DNA of 64,000 nt from the NCBI GenBank assembly GCA_014058105.1, contig JACGCM010001110.1, positions 62,001 to 126,000 of the forward strand. Direction: 5' to 3'. The notes below the pieces were generated by a model that worked only from the letters and a program-made list of their open reading frames with translations, was not told where the DNA came from and searched no databases. Made by a program: the position numbers and the translations under genes. This DNA is from Kingdonia uniflora (taxonomy: Eukaryota > Streptophyta > Magnoliopsida > Ranunculales > Circaeasteraceae). Numbering within the stretch: the stretch's first letter is position 1; each line of letters opens with the position of its first letter. Positions 1-11,857 of the stretch are shown here, in pieces.

Positions 1-431
1 AGGAGCTATAACTTTATTGCTTATTGAACCTTAATATTTACCCTCTCCAAGATGATCTCTCATGGGTGGGATTCCCCTCCTATTTATAGAGTATAGAAAG
101 GGTTACAAAATATCACCATTAATATAAAATCTCCTAAACAATGCCTAAAATCATGCATATATATTACAACTCATGAGAATAATATCTATATTTAATTCTC
201 TTCAATGGGCTTCCATGCATGGGACTTTGGTTGACAACTTCAAATGAGAATCATTGTTGGAGTGCATCACCATTTTTCTTTGTTAAAAACTGGTAAAATG
301 TACGACTTGCTTATCATTTGACCAGTTTCTGTAAATACAAACAAAGGCACTATTAGTGTCACATTTATTTAATAAATGACTAGGTAGATATATATTTAAG
401 AGTTGTACACGTAAATATTACGTGTCTATCA
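1..431 (-). repeat. Partial LTR copy J1 (same family as 48161-49273)
   Basis: This matches, with small differences, the right-hand ~430 bp of the 1113-bp insertion at 48161-49273. Shared landmarks are TTTATTGC, the GATCTCTCATGGG block, CTATTTATAGAGTATA and the terminal CTATCA. On the minus strand it starts TGATAG and has a TATA-like TATAAATAG at about 87-95. It stops at 431, inside the protease-coding part of gypsy A, so it is an insertion into that element. The other end lies left of the window, so solo LTR and full element cannot be told apart. Confidence 0.8.
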
Positions 432-1801
432 CTTAAGATGAGTTGTAGTAATCAAACCCATATTCGTCACCAACGCCTCATAAATAAAAAATTTCTGACT
501 ACCCGGATCAATAATGGCTTTGACTAAGCTCTGCTTGACCTGAATACTGACATGAAAAAGTTCTTCCCAACACTTCTCCTTGGTAGCCAAAGTCTGCTAA
601 AACATAAGTATAAGCTTAGAATTCGGCTTATCTAAATCTCGGAAGTCAACAACTTCTACGGTTAGTACATATCTCTATTTCTTGCTCTTCTCCTCCTTCG
701 GCCGAAACTCCGGATGAAGTTTCTATCATTTATCTGAAATATGCCTACTTGTATTACAATGAATACAATAATTCTCCTTAGACGAAGACCCCTCTCCTTT
801 GAACTCTCCCTTATGCTCATTTTTGCAACTAGACCTATACCCCGACTTGTTCCTATTGATTTCTTTGTCACTCTTCAAGTACTTTCCTTCAATAGCAATT
901 GCCTTCACGGTAGCGTCTTCGATATTGGCCACAGTAAAGAGCTTTAACTCTCTTCTAATGGACTCTGACAAACCCCCCGTGTACTTCATGAACACCTCAT
1001 ACTCGTCTACATCGATGTCCAAAAGCAAGGCTTGGTTATGAAATGCCGTAGTGTACTCTTGTGCGGATTGCTCAGACTTTTGGCGTAAATTATGCAATTT
1101 GAACCATCTTTCTTGCTTATACCCTACCGGATAAAATTGTTTTTGCATTAATACCTTGAATTCTTTCCAACTTAAACTTCCTGGAACGTGACATTTTTGA
1201 TATGATTTCTACCACGTGAGTGCATGATTTGTGAATTTCAATGTAAAAAAGCAAATTTTCTGAGTATTGGAGTATTCGTAAATGAAAAAATAAGTTTCTA
1301 ACCTATCTAACCAATTATCTAACATCTCGGCGTCGATTAAACCATCGAATGCCGGAATCACAATTTAAAAATTGATACGAAGATTACGCATAAGATTCAT
1401 TGACTTACCAATAACTGATCGTTCCTCGGCGGATTCGGCATCACTAGAATAACTATCAACCTCCTCAGTACCCCCATCTCTATCCTCTTCCACAACCCCT
1501 TTCTTCTTTGAGTGTATTCGTAGTTTCACCGAAGCGGAAACTTGTGTGAGGCTTGTGAGACGTAATTGTTCTACCAACTCCCCTAGAGTAGTAGTTATGT
1601 CAGAAACTTTTGTTTCCAAAGTCGCGAGTCGATCTTCAGAATCGCCTATCTCAAAATTGTCCTTCTTCTTCTTTGAGTTATGTTTTCGGTGAATCTTCAA
1701 CGGACTCACTAGCTTCTCCTTCGTTTGCTTGAGACGGTCACGTGTAGAGACCATAAACCACAATCACCCCTGAGAATCGTAACTGAAAAACTGATACCAC
1801 T
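432..1801 (-). pseudogene. Gypsy A: decayed gag and start of protease
   Basis: Minus-strand Ty3/gypsy internal region. Next to the LTR is the primer-binding site TGGTATCAG (about 1791-1799). The gag frame starts near 1763 and has a charged, coiled-coil-like N-terminus with a GELVEQL segment. After a stop come gag core motifs (DNWLDRLETYF, then FKVLMQKQFYP and EEYT/AFHNQALLLD-type residues) and a CCHC-like knuckle (CIHC...H) near 745-775. The protease start (IIDPGSQ) is cut by the LTR insertion ending at 431. Several stops break the frame, so it is a pseudogene. Its layout matches the fuller relative E at 40.7-41.9 kb. Confidence 0.85.
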
Positions 1802-2292
1802 TAATCCACAATACGAATTGAGAAACCCTAAATAGAAGAAATAGTGCGAAGAACACACAATTGGTGGGAAAATTTCTCTTTAGAGCTTCAATTACGTAAT
1901 CGAAATCAATTATAATCGAATCACTCTTAAACCCTAAGTCTATCTCTTAGAATTTTGCATTGATTTAACGTCATCTTCTCTTGCCTAGCTTTGCATCTTT
2001 ATAAGGGTTACAAGTTCCTAATTACAAAATATAATAAATATGTCCTTAAACGCCTAAAGAAATAGGCTGAATCGCTCTCCTGTTCGAACAGAACAAATCT
2101 TTGTTCGAATAAAAAAGTGTATTCGAATAGACATTAGTGTATTCAAATAAAACACCTCAGACGCCTATTTATTTGAACAGATTTAGAAGTAGTTTGGAAT
2201 AGACCTCAAGTCATTCGAACGACTCCAAATCTCGTTCGAACGACTTGGTCAAAATTTGAAAAAAAAAATACTCCATAGATCCTCCAGGATGA
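1802..2292 (-). repeat. 5' LTR of gypsy A
   Basis: 491-bp LTR. Its inner end is TAATCC (plus strand) against the primer-binding site, and its outer end reads GATCCTCCAGGATGA, the inverted counterpart. It is alignable throughout with the LTR at 3242-3715. U3 holds several TTCGAA-centred motifs (GTTCGAACA, GTTCGAATA, ATTCGAACG, CGTTCGAACG). The outer end abuts the gag of element B directly, which suggests that A inserted into B. Confidence 0.85.
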
Positions 2293-3241
2293 AGACTTGC
2301 TCTTGTCATCTTTCTTGTCACTTTTCAAGTACTTGCCTTCAATAGCAATTGCTTTAACGGTAGCATCTTTGATATTTTCCGCATTAAAAAACATTAATTC
2401 TCTTCTAATGGACTCTGATAAACCCCCCGTATATTTTATGAACACCTCATAGTCATCCACATCAATATCCAAAACCAACGCTTGGTTATGAAACTCCGTA
2501 GTAAATTGTTGTATAGATTGCTCAATCTTTTGGCATAAATTATGCCATTTGTACCATCACTCTTGTTCATACCCAATTGGATAGAATTGTTTCCTCACTA
2601 ACACCTTGAATTCTTTCCAACTCAAACTTCCTACCTCGTGGCGTTCCGATAGGACTTCCACCATGTGAGCGCATGACTTGCGAATTTCAATGTAGAGAAA
2701 CAAATTTTCTGAGCATTAGAATATTTATAAACAGAAAAATAGGTCTCTAACCTATCTAATCAATTATCCAACTTCTCGGCATCGATTGAACCATCAAAAA
2801 CTGAAATTTCAATCTTAAAGTCAATACAAAGATTATGCATAGGATTCATTAACTTACTAATACCCGAGTGCTCCTTGACAGATTCGGCATTACTAAAATC
2901 ACTATCTATCTTCTCCAAACCCTCGTCACCATCCCCCTCTACGGCACCTTTATTCTTCGAGTGGCCTCACCGAATTACTGAAGTGGAAGCCTTTGCGAGG
3001 TTCGTGTGACATAATTGTTCTACCAGCTCACCTAAAGTAGTAGTTATGTCAAAAAAAATTGTTTCCAAATGTCGTGAGTCAATCTTTGAAATTGCCCATC
3101 TCCAAATTGTCCTTCATGTTAGGTTTTTGGTGAATCTTCAACGGACTCACTAGCTTCTCCTTCATTTGCTTGAGACGGCCACGTGCAGAGACTATAAACC
3201 ACAATCACCCCCGAAAATCGTAACTGAAAATACGTACCACT
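2293..3241 (-). pseudogene. Gypsy B: gag 5' fragment
   Basis: Minus-strand gag relic of a near relative of A. Residues such as FIKYTGGLSESIRREL and DATVKAIAIEGKYLKSDK are recognisable (2206-2478 region). Upstream are the degraded gag N-terminus and a corrupted primer-binding site next to the LTR at 3242. It breaks off at 2292, where the LTR of A begins. Stops and frameshifts are frequent. Confidence 0.8.
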
Positions 3242-3715
3242 TAATCCATAATACGAATTGAGAAACCCTAAATAGAAGAAATAGTATGAAGAACACGCAA
3301 ATTGGTTGGGAGAATTCCCTTTTAGAGCTTCAATTGGTTAATCGAATTCAATTATAATTGAATTCCTCTCAAACCCTAAGTCTCTCTCTTAAAATTTGCA
3401 TTGATCTAACATGATCTTCTCTTGCCTAGCCATGCCCATTTATAAAGGTTACAAGTTCCTAGTTATAAAATGCTACAAATATGCCCTTAAACGCCTAAAG
3501 AAATAGTCTAAATCTCGCCTCTGTTCGAACAGAAAAGTGTATTCGAATAGACATTAGTGTATTCGAATAAAACACCTCAGACGCCTATATATTCGAACAG
3601 ATTTAAAAGTCTTTTCGAATAGACCTCAAGTCATTCGAACGACTCCAAATCTCGTTCGAATGACTTGGTCAAAATTCGAAGAAAAAAAAATTACTCCCTA
3701 GATCCTCCTGGATCA
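3242..3715 (-). repeat. 5' LTR of gypsy B
   Basis: 474-bp LTR beginning TAATCC and ending GATCCTCCTGGATCA on the plus strand; read on minus this is TGATCC...GGATTA. It closely resembles the LTR at 1802-2292, including the TTCGAA palindromes at about 3520-3680. On its right it abuts the plus-strand Tat-type element D, into which B appears to have inserted. Confidence 0.85.
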
Positions 3716-5037
3716 TATGCCGTACAAAGATTAATGGAATACATTTTGAAAGATAGAAGGATACACGAATACATTATTAACCTAGAAGGATACTAAAATA
3801 GGAGCTACAAGAAACAACTCGATATCATTCAAATTAAAAGAGATTCCGAAGAGAATCACCTATATCATCTTTACATTAACCACATGATCGAGATCCATTA
3901 GATTAACAATTCTACCATATTCAAAAGAAGAAGGTTGATACAGTGCCATGACCTCACAATACTGGAAAAGGAAGCCAAACTCCTACCATAGTCAAGCCAG
4001 AGGAGAACTGACATTTCATTTAAGGCCTACTACGTAAGGCATGTCAAGTTTCCACATCACGATGCATTGGTCGTCATGAAAAAAATAAAGAACTTCGTTA
4101 TGTACACCATGATGATAGACACAGACAGCACTATAGAAGTCCTCTTTCATAGTACAATTGAACAAATGGGACTTACAAAAAAGGTAGATACATGTAATCT
4201 GGATATCAACGAATTCAATGGATTCAAAGAAGAAAGGGTGGGAAGAATTATTCTACGTATAACACTAGGACCAGCAAAGCTCAATATGACATTCTATGTA
4301 ATTAACACAAAATATCGATACTTAGGGATCATGGGTCATTGCTGGTTACACAATATTAAAGCAATATCATCCATGTACCATCAACCACTTCATTTCAAAT
4401 ATTATTAAAGAATCTATGAGATAAAAGGAAGTCAGAAGCTCTCTCGTGCTTGTGAAAATATAGTATCGAACATACTAAACATATTAGAGGAATTTGCTTT
4501 ATAGTAATTATAGAAAGCCAATCACGTCGAGGATCAGCCTTCTACAACCAAACCCATATAGTACATTAAGATCGATGGACAGAATAGAGGAACATTTATC
4601 TGAACAATGCTCGTTTAAAGGGAAAAAGAAGCCTTAATCCAGTTCCTTCGGGCCAATAAATATATGTTCGCATGGATATTCAAGGACATGCCAAGAGTTG
4701 ACCTAAAATCTAGCTTGCCATAAATTGAGCATAAGAGATAAAGTCACAGTAGTCAAACAGAAGCAGAAGAGGCTTCACCTCGACACAGAGATGAGATAAA
4801 CAAGGAGATCAAAAAATTAATCGAAGTAGGTTTCTTCCGAGAAGCCAAGTATCCTGATTTGATCACGAACATAGTAGCAGTCTCAAAGAAGAATGGGAAG
4901 GCTTGGGTTTTTGTTGACTTCATCGATATAAACAAATACATGCTGAAGGGCAGCTTTTCTCTCCCAATCATCCACAATATTCGAAACTCAACCGTGGGTC
5001 ACGAGCTGTTTTCTATGATGGACGCCACATTAGGGGA
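3716..5037 (+). pseudogene. Tat-lineage gypsy D, part 1: gag end, protease, RT start
   Basis: Plus-strand remnant. A gag tail leads into an aspartic-protease region at about 4020-4430, with HVKFPHHDALVV, the MIDTDS active-site position (usually DTGSS) and ILFYD-like VLFHST. RT begins at about 4740-5037: DFIDINKYMLKGSFSLP corresponds to the conserved DYRDLNKA...FPLP block, followed by SMMDATLGDN. The frame is broken by stops. The RT breaks at the TSD CAATT (5038-5042) where element C inserted, and resumes at 8334. Confidence 0.85.
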
Positions 5038-5042
5038 CAATT

Positions 5043-5605
5043 TCATCCAGGAGGATCTAAAGTTATTTGAAGACTTGTCAAAGTCGTTCGAACGAGGTTG
5101 AGTATCGTTCGAATGACAAAATTCCATCCCACTGGAATTTTGGCCCAGAGCCATTTTTCGTTCGAACGACTTGTATTTTCGTTCGAACGGGTTATTTTCA
5201 TGCTACTGGAATTTTGGCTCGGAGCCATATTTCGATCGAACGAGTTGGGTTTTTGTTCGAATGACCAGGCAAGTTTCTAAGGTTTTAGACCAATTAGTCG
5301 TAAGGTCGTTCGAACGACTCCCTAGTTCTTTTAAACGACTTTGGCGCTATTTTGATTCTCAGACATTTTTTTGTCTCGAGATCCGTATTTCTATTATTTT
5401 TGAGTTTCCCAGTATATAAATGGACCTTAGGTAATTTTCTAGGTTATGTTAGATCTAAAAAGAGTTTTAAGAGCAGTCTAGGGTTTGAGAGTTTTCATTG
5501 TAATTACTTCAAGTTTAAGTAATCGAATCTCTATTTTTCTAAATCTAATTGGTGCTCTTCGTGTTTCTCTACTAACTAAAAGCTTCTTAATCGTATTAAG
5601 GATTA
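5043..5605 (+). repeat. 5' LTR of gypsy C
   Basis: 563-bp LTR ending GGATTA just before AGTGGTATCAG. It carries six TTCGAA-centred motifs between about 5087 and 5325, for example GTCGTTCGAACGAG and GTCGTTCGAACGAC. A TATA-like TATATAAATGG lies near 5413. Homologous to 7840-8328 and 41953-42508. Confidence 0.9.
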
Positions 5606-5616
5606 AGTGGTATCAG
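5606..5616 (+). other. Primer-binding site of gypsy C
   Basis: AGTGGTATCAG follows the LTR directly. TGGTATCAG is the usual complement of the plant initiator-methionine tRNA 3' end. Confidence 0.85.
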
Positions 5617-5653
5617 TTTTCCAGTTATGATCTTCGGGGGTTGATTACGGCTT

Positions 5654-6770
5654 ATGGTCTCTGTACGTGACCGTCTCATGCAGACGAATGAGAAGCTAAT
5701 GAGTCTATTGAAGATTTATCACAAACCTAATTCGAAGATGAAGAACGATTTGGTGATGGGCGATTTTGACGATCAACTCACGATTTTAGAAACGGCAATT
5801 TTTGTCATAACATCTACTGTAGGGGAGTTGGCAGAGCAGTTGTATCTCACGAACCTCGCGAAGGCTTCCGCTTCGAGGAAACGACAAGGCCGCTCAAAGA
5901 AGAAAGGGGTTATGAAAGGGGATGGGGACAAGCGTACTATGGAGATCGATAGTGATTCTAGTGATGTCAAATCCGACGAGGAGCAATCGGCTATTGGTAA
6001 GTCCATAAATCCTATGTATAATTTTCGTATTGGTTTTAACATTGAAATTTAAGTATTCAACGGTTCGATCGATGCCTAGATATTTGATAACTGGTTAGAT
6101 AGGTTAGAGACCTATTTTTTAGTTTACGAATACTCCAATGCTCAGTAAATATGCTTTGCTACGTTGAAATTTACAAGTCATGCACTCACGTGGTAGAAAT
6201 CTTATCAGAAACGCCACGATGTAGGAAGCTTGGGTTGGAAAGAATTCAAGGTATTAGTGCGAAAGCAGTTTTATCCAATTGGGTATGAGCAAGAGAGATT
6301 GTATAAATGGCACAATTTGCGCTAAAAGTTTGAGCAATCCGTACAGGAATACACTACGGCATTCCATAACCAAGCTTTGGTTTTGTACATTGATGTGGAC
6401 GAGTATGAGGTGTTCATGAAGTACACGGGGGGTTTGTCGGAGTACATAAGGAGAGAGTTGACACTCTTTACTGTGGCCAATATCGAACATGCTACCGTAA
6501 AAGCAATATCCATTGAAGGCAAATACTTGAAGGGTGATAAAGAAGACGATACGATCAAATCGGGGTACAAGTCAAGCTAAAAACACGAGCATAAGGGAGA
6601 GGCTAAAGGAGAGGCGTTTTCGTCCAAGGAGTTTCATTGCAATCATTGTAGGCGAGTAGGCATATTTCCAATTATTGTTGGAAACTTTACCCAGAGCTTA
6701 GGCCGGAGAAGGAGAAAAGCAAGAAAGAGAAATATATACTAGCCGCCGAGGTTGTTGACCTCCCAGATGT
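5654..6770 (+). pseudogene. Gypsy C gag
   Basis: The gag frame opens at 5654 (MVSVRDRLMQTNEKL) and runs to 6049. There is a charged coiled-coil-like N-terminal region with a basic stretch (SRKRQGRSKKKG) and an acidic region. After a stop the gag core continues (VFMKYTGGLSEYIRREL, 6377-6580) and ends in a broken CCHC region near 6640-6690. Stops and a frameshift make it non-functional. The order matches gag of E. Confidence 0.85.
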
Positions 6771-7839
6771 CGATAAACCGAATCCAAAGCTTACACTTAT
6801 GTTTCAGCAGACTTTGGCTACCACGGAGGAGACACGGAAAGAACTTTTTCATGTTAGTATTTAGGTAAAACCGAGTTTAGTCAAGGCCATTTGGATCTGG
6901 GTAGTCAAAAAAATTTGATTTCTAAGACGTTGGTGAAAAAGGTGGGTTTGTCGACTACAGCTCATCCTAAGCCGCATGGTTTGGGGTGGATTTAGAAAGA
7001 TACGGATTTGAGGATCACAAAGCAGTTTACTTTATAGTTTTCGATCACTGAAAGATTTATTGACGAGGTGACATGTGAGGTGGTTCCTTTGAATGCGTGT
7101 CAGGTCATCTTGGGTTGTTTCCTTATCTTTAGGACCGAGATGCGATTCATTACCGTAGAGCACGCAAGTATTGTCTTGTGAAGGAGGGAAAAGAGTTTTA
7201 TATCAATTCTTATAAGGAACATGTCACTACGTCTAATTTAGTAACGGCGACTCAGGTGAAGTGGTTGGTTAATGCGAACGGAAATTTTGTGTTATTGGTG
7301 GGACCGGTTCAAGAGGGTACGTCAGCTCGAGTGTTATCTCCTATGATAATGTTTTATAAGCAACAAACCGATATGGGGAAGTTGTAAGAGGAGGTTGTGG
7401 TACATGCTGATCACAAACCATTTTAATTTTTAGCTACACAGTCCAAGCTACAGCAAGCTCACCAGATGAGGGGGATTTCGTATCTCCAATAATTTCCCTT
7501 GATTATACAGTATAAGAAGGGAGTGGACAACAAAATGGCTTATAGGTCATCTCGACCCCTATTGCCAACTATTTTTGCTATGTTGGTTTCTATGCAGAGA
7601 CAAACTTTTGTTACGTCAGCGTATGTTGCAAGATATGATGATCCTAAGGGGCGTAGTATGTTTCGCCGAAAGTTACTGCCTGGTAAGACAGGTGGTGGTA
7701 TTGGGTCATTCTGAGTTGGGAAGAAGGGACGGCTACCTAGTAAGTTGAAGTGGTACAACAGAGACATGGGCAGCGCCGCATTCCCACCTCTCCAGTTCTA
7801 GCTTGAGTAGGAGCTCAGGGCCCCTACAAGGGAGAGCCA
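6771..7839 (+). pseudogene. Gypsy C protease fused to pol tail by internal deletion
   Basis: The aspartic-protease region (LGSQKNLIS) and following linker (about 6830-7390) align with 40728-40150 of E. At about 7390 the sequence jumps directly to the RNase H end (VVVHADHKP, about 7393) and the tether TIQYKKGVDNKM (near 7505). Soon after, the extreme C-terminal tail appears (LPSKLKWYNRDMG, about 7735). RT and integrase are absent. A purine-rich tract, AAGGGAGAGCCA, ends at 7839 and is the polypurine tract before the 3' LTR. Confidence 0.8.
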
Positions 7840-8328
7840 TGATCCATGAGGATCTAGAGTTATTTGAAGATTTGTCAAAGTCATTTGAGCGAGGTTGAGT
7901 GTCGTTTGAACGACCAAATTCCATCCCACAGGAATTTTGGCCCAAAACCATATTTCGATCGAGCGAATTAGGTTTTTGTTCGAATGACCAAGCAAGTTTC
8001 TAGGGATTTAGACCAATTAGACGTAAGGCCGTTCGAACGACTCTCTAGATCTTTCGAATGACTTTGGCATTGTTTTGATTCTTAGACGTTATTTTGTTTC
8101 GAGATCCGTTCTTTTATGATTTTTGAGTTCCCAAGCATATAAAGGGAACTTAGGTTATTTTCTAGGTTATGTTAGATCCGAAAAGAGTTTTAAGAGCAGC
8201 CTAGGGTTTGAGAGTTTTCATTGTAATTACTTCAAGTTTAAGTAATCGAATCTCTATTTTTCTAAATCTAATTGGTGTTCTTCGTGTTTCTCTACTAACT
8301 AAAAGCTTCTCAATCGTATTGTGGATTA
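7840..8328 (+). repeat. 3' LTR of gypsy C
   Basis: 489-bp LTR from TGATCCATGAGGATC to TGTGGATTA. It is shorter than the 5' LTR because part of the U3 palindrome region is missing. The right flank is the TSD CAATT. Confidence 0.9.
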
Positions 8329-8333
8329 CAATT

Positions 8334-10670
8334 AGATACCACTCTTAGATGCAGATCAAGAGAATATTACATTCATCACAGAGAGAGACCTCTATTGTTA
8401 CAGACTCATGCAATTCATACTGAAGAACGCTGGAGAAACTTACCAATGTTTAGTAACGAATATGTTCAAAGTCTACTCTGGGAAGTTCCTTGGATACCTG
8501 ATTAGTAAGAAAGGGATAGAAGCATACCCATAATAGATTCGAGCTCTCATATCCATGTCATCGCCAAAAACAAATAAAGATATACAAAAGTTAGCTGGAA
8601 AGATCGCAGCTATCAACAGGTTCATTTCAAAATCATCAGATCCATGCCGATAGTTGTTCTTGCTAGTCGAGGATCTACCAAAAGAAGGAAAGGAAAAAAT
8701 GAAGATATCGATTGGACGGAAGAATGTGAAGCTGCTTTTCAAGAGTTAAAAAAGTACCTTGGAAAGTCTCCAATGATGAGAATGCTAATAGAAAATGAGG
8801 AGTTGACACTCTACCTCACAGTAACAGAAAACTCTTTAAGCTCTGTCCTGATTCGATTAGATGGAAAGATCAAGAAACCAGTATATTTCATAAGCAAAGC
8901 GCTTACTATAACAAAGATGAGATATTCTAAAATCAAAAAGCTCCTCCTAACGCTCGTCTACACATCCCAGAAACTGAAATACTACTTCCAAGCCCATTCA
9001 GTAAAAGTTATGAAAAACTACCCCCTTTGAGAAGTATTATCTAAAAAAGAAAAATCACAACGAGTACAACATTGGTCAGTTAGTTTGGGGGAACACAATA
9101 ATAAGTTCAAACAAAGAACATCAGAGAAGGGACAAGCTGTAAATGACTTCATGGCTGACTTCCCAATTAAAGATCCAGACTGGGAAGATCATGATCCTAA
9201 AATCATAGAAGAACATGACATCGATCAGCCTTGCAAACCCTTTGAGGAAAGGTATGAATGGGTAGCAAAAGATGGTTGAAGATTACTTATAGGTGGATCA
9301 TTAGGACCCGTATGGTCAGGAGTGGGAATCATATTGATCCCTTAATCTAATGACAGAATTGAGAAATCAATAAGGTTAGATTTTGAGGCTTCGAATAATG
9401 TTACAGAGTACGAGGCCATAATCCATGGGCATGATATGGTATTAGATATCAGAGTACCTGAAATATCGGTATATACTAATTCGCTTCTAATAGTTCACCA
9501 TTACTTCGAGTGATATAAGAAGAATAGAAAGATGATCGATTATGCAACAATGGTAGCCAAATGAATGAGCAAATTCGATAGGGAAACTCTCGAATACCTA
9601 CTGTGGTGGAAATCGACATCCCGACTCACTAGCATACTTAGCTGATGTATTGGGTATGGAAGCAAGATATCTCAAAATTATAGTAATATCAACCCCCAAC
9701 ATCGATCATGCCTTGATATTCTCAATCAGCACTGGGGGATGAAGACGATTGGAGAAAACCCTTCCCCATTTCCATGGGGCCAGAGAATAAGTGTGACGGC
9801 AACCTCCCAGAAGATCTAAAGGAAAGAAGGCAATTAATTAAACTTTCAAAACGTCACACATGCAGAAGAAAAATTTATATAGGAGGTCAGTTACTTGGCC
9901 CTATCTAAAATGCCTCTAACAGAAGGATACTGACGGAATGCTTAAAGAACTACATGAAGGAATGTGCGATTCTCATACTACGGGACACTCACTTGCAAAT
10001 AGAGCTATCACACAAGGAATGTTCTGGCCGAAAATGAGAAATCAGGCCAAAGAATATTCACAAAAGTGCGATGCATCTTAACAACATGGGTATTAGATAC
10101 GAGCCCCTGTACTCAAACTTCATGCAAGTAAGGTATTCTGGCCATTTAAGCGATGGGCTCCAAATCTAGTAAGAGAATTTCCAAACACACCAGACAACAT
10201 AAAATTCTCGCTTATAGCAACAGATTACTTTAATTACCAAATGGGTTAAAGCAGTTTTACTATGTCAAACTAGAAAAGAAGATTATTAAGTTCATATGGG
10301 AAAATATTATCACAAGATTTGGTTGCCCCCACCTAATTCGGATAGATAATGAGCCCAGATCATTAGAGAAAAAGTGATCAATTTCCTGAGAAAATATAAC
10401 ATTATACATTTGCCATTAAATCGATATTACCCCCAAGGAAATGGTAAGGCCAAAATTACAAACAAAACCATAGCTATTGGTCTCAAGAATCGGCTGGAAA
10501 CATAAAAGAAAGAGAACATGATAAGAGAATTGCCACATGTCTTATGCGTTTACAGGACGACTCCAAGATAATCAGCAAGATGTTCCCCATTTTTACTGGC
10601 GTACGGTACTGAGGCCGTAATCCCAACAGAGTTTCACCACCCAGTTAGAGATTGAGAATTAACTGATGAA
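8334..10670 (+). pseudogene. Tat-lineage gypsy D, part 2: RT, RNase H, second RNase H, integrase
   Basis: This resumes the RT interrupted at 5037 (ADQENITFITERDLYCY, about 8350). The RT/RNase H link follows (WTEECEAAFQELKKYL) with RNase H (PVYFISKAL, QAVNDFMADF) to about 9270. Next is a second, archaeal-type RNase H domain at about 9280-9640 (LDFEASNN.TEYEAIIHG), the hallmark of the Tat/Ogre/Retand lineage. The integrase zinc finger (HEGMC...H...FWPKMRNQA) is near 9950, and the core tail (YRTTPR, AYGTEAVIPTEF) near 10550-10640. Many stops; no closing LTR was found to the right. Confidence 0.85.
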
Positions 10671-11857
10671 GAAAATGAGTTTGTACTTAACGAGTTTTTC
10701 CATCTTATAAGTTTGATCCTCAATCCATTTATCTTTTTGCCATGGCCATGGTGTCTCTTACGCAGTATGCATCTTACATGTGACATTTTTATCCGCGATG
10801 GCAACCCAATTTTATTGGATGATAAGTATTTTTCTTCCGAAAATTAAGTCAAGCTAACCTCCAACAGTTGTACCAAACCTTTGGGACAAATTTATAAGAT
10901 CGATTTAACTTCGAATTCATTCTAGTGCAAAATAGAATGAAAACCCAATCATTGGTATTTACTGAAAATCTCCAACAATCATGATAGAGACCACAATCTA
11001 GACTCGGGGAGCAAAGATTAGAAAATTGAACAATAACATACTGCACAATGGAACCTAGAAAACCATAAATAATAAAAATGACATGAATCTACAAATGTGG
11101 AAGCAAGATTAGTAAGAATAATCACATTGTATGTTAGATTTGGAGAAACTGTGGTTTCTACTAAGATAACTCATACTTTCATTAGTTCCCTCTTGACCAA
11201 CCGCCCCTATTGGCGATTATGCTGTCGGAAGGGTGATTGGTGTAGGTATTGCCAGTCGGTAGTCATTGAGAAGGGTGCCAACAGTCGCATTGTCATTATC
11301 GTGGGGGTACCCACCATAATGGGTCGATCTCTTCAAAATCTGGGCCTTGTAGTGACTGGTGGAGTATCGAGCCCACAAGTTCTCTTCGGTTTACGTAAAT
11401 TCACTCCTACTATCAATAACTCTCCTAACCAATCCAATTAGGAAACTAACCTAGAAAAACAAAACTGCTAATAACTCACATGGACTTCTTCAATAGAGCA
11501 TAAGCTAAAGCATAAACATAAGCTTAGGTCAAACGGGTGGTAGACGACCCTATGAGAGACATGCCTTCTCAAAATCTAGAGATATAAGGAAGAGCACGAG
11601 ATTTTTGAGATGCAAGCATGCGTACAAGTATCATTAAGAGGATTGCAATCAAGAAATGTGTATAAAAAATATAACACGTTTAAAAGTTCGGACCTATGCC
11701 TCTGAAAAATGAGGCTCGTTGTATATGTACGCAATTTTTACTAATTGGTTAAACAAGGCCTAAGCAAAAGAGTATTCTAGAAGGGAAAAGAAAACAAAGG
11801 AAAAATCTGCCAAACTATGGCTCTGAACAGAAAGATTACACAGTAGAGACCTTACAC
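10671..11857. other. Intergenic stretch with no recognisable gene
   Basis: This lies between the end of element D's integrase and the CTF7 stop codon. A 114-codon plus-strand frame (11097-11441) has no recognisable domain. The 3' UTR of CTF7 should occupy the right-hand end. I see no clear LTR for D here. Confidence 0.5.

Larger units (their letters stand above)
5043..8328 (+). mobile_element. Gypsy C: non-autonomous, internally deleted LTR retrotransposon
   Basis: A complete insertion of 3286 bp. It is flanked by the 5-bp TSD CAATT (5038-5042 and 8329-8333) and has two LTRs (5043-5605 and 7840-8328). LTR ends are TCATCC/TGATCC...GGATTA, not TG...CA. It is the same family as gypsy E (36770-42508). 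Between the LTRs are gag, protease and the extreme pol tail only. About 3 kb of RT, most of RNase H, and integrase is missing compared with E, so it cannot move by itself. It sits inside the RT of element D. Confidence 0.93.

Noticed and set aside
11097..11441. 114-codon plus-strand frame near CTF7
   Set aside because: No recognisable domain and no supporting splice or promoter context; treated as chance.
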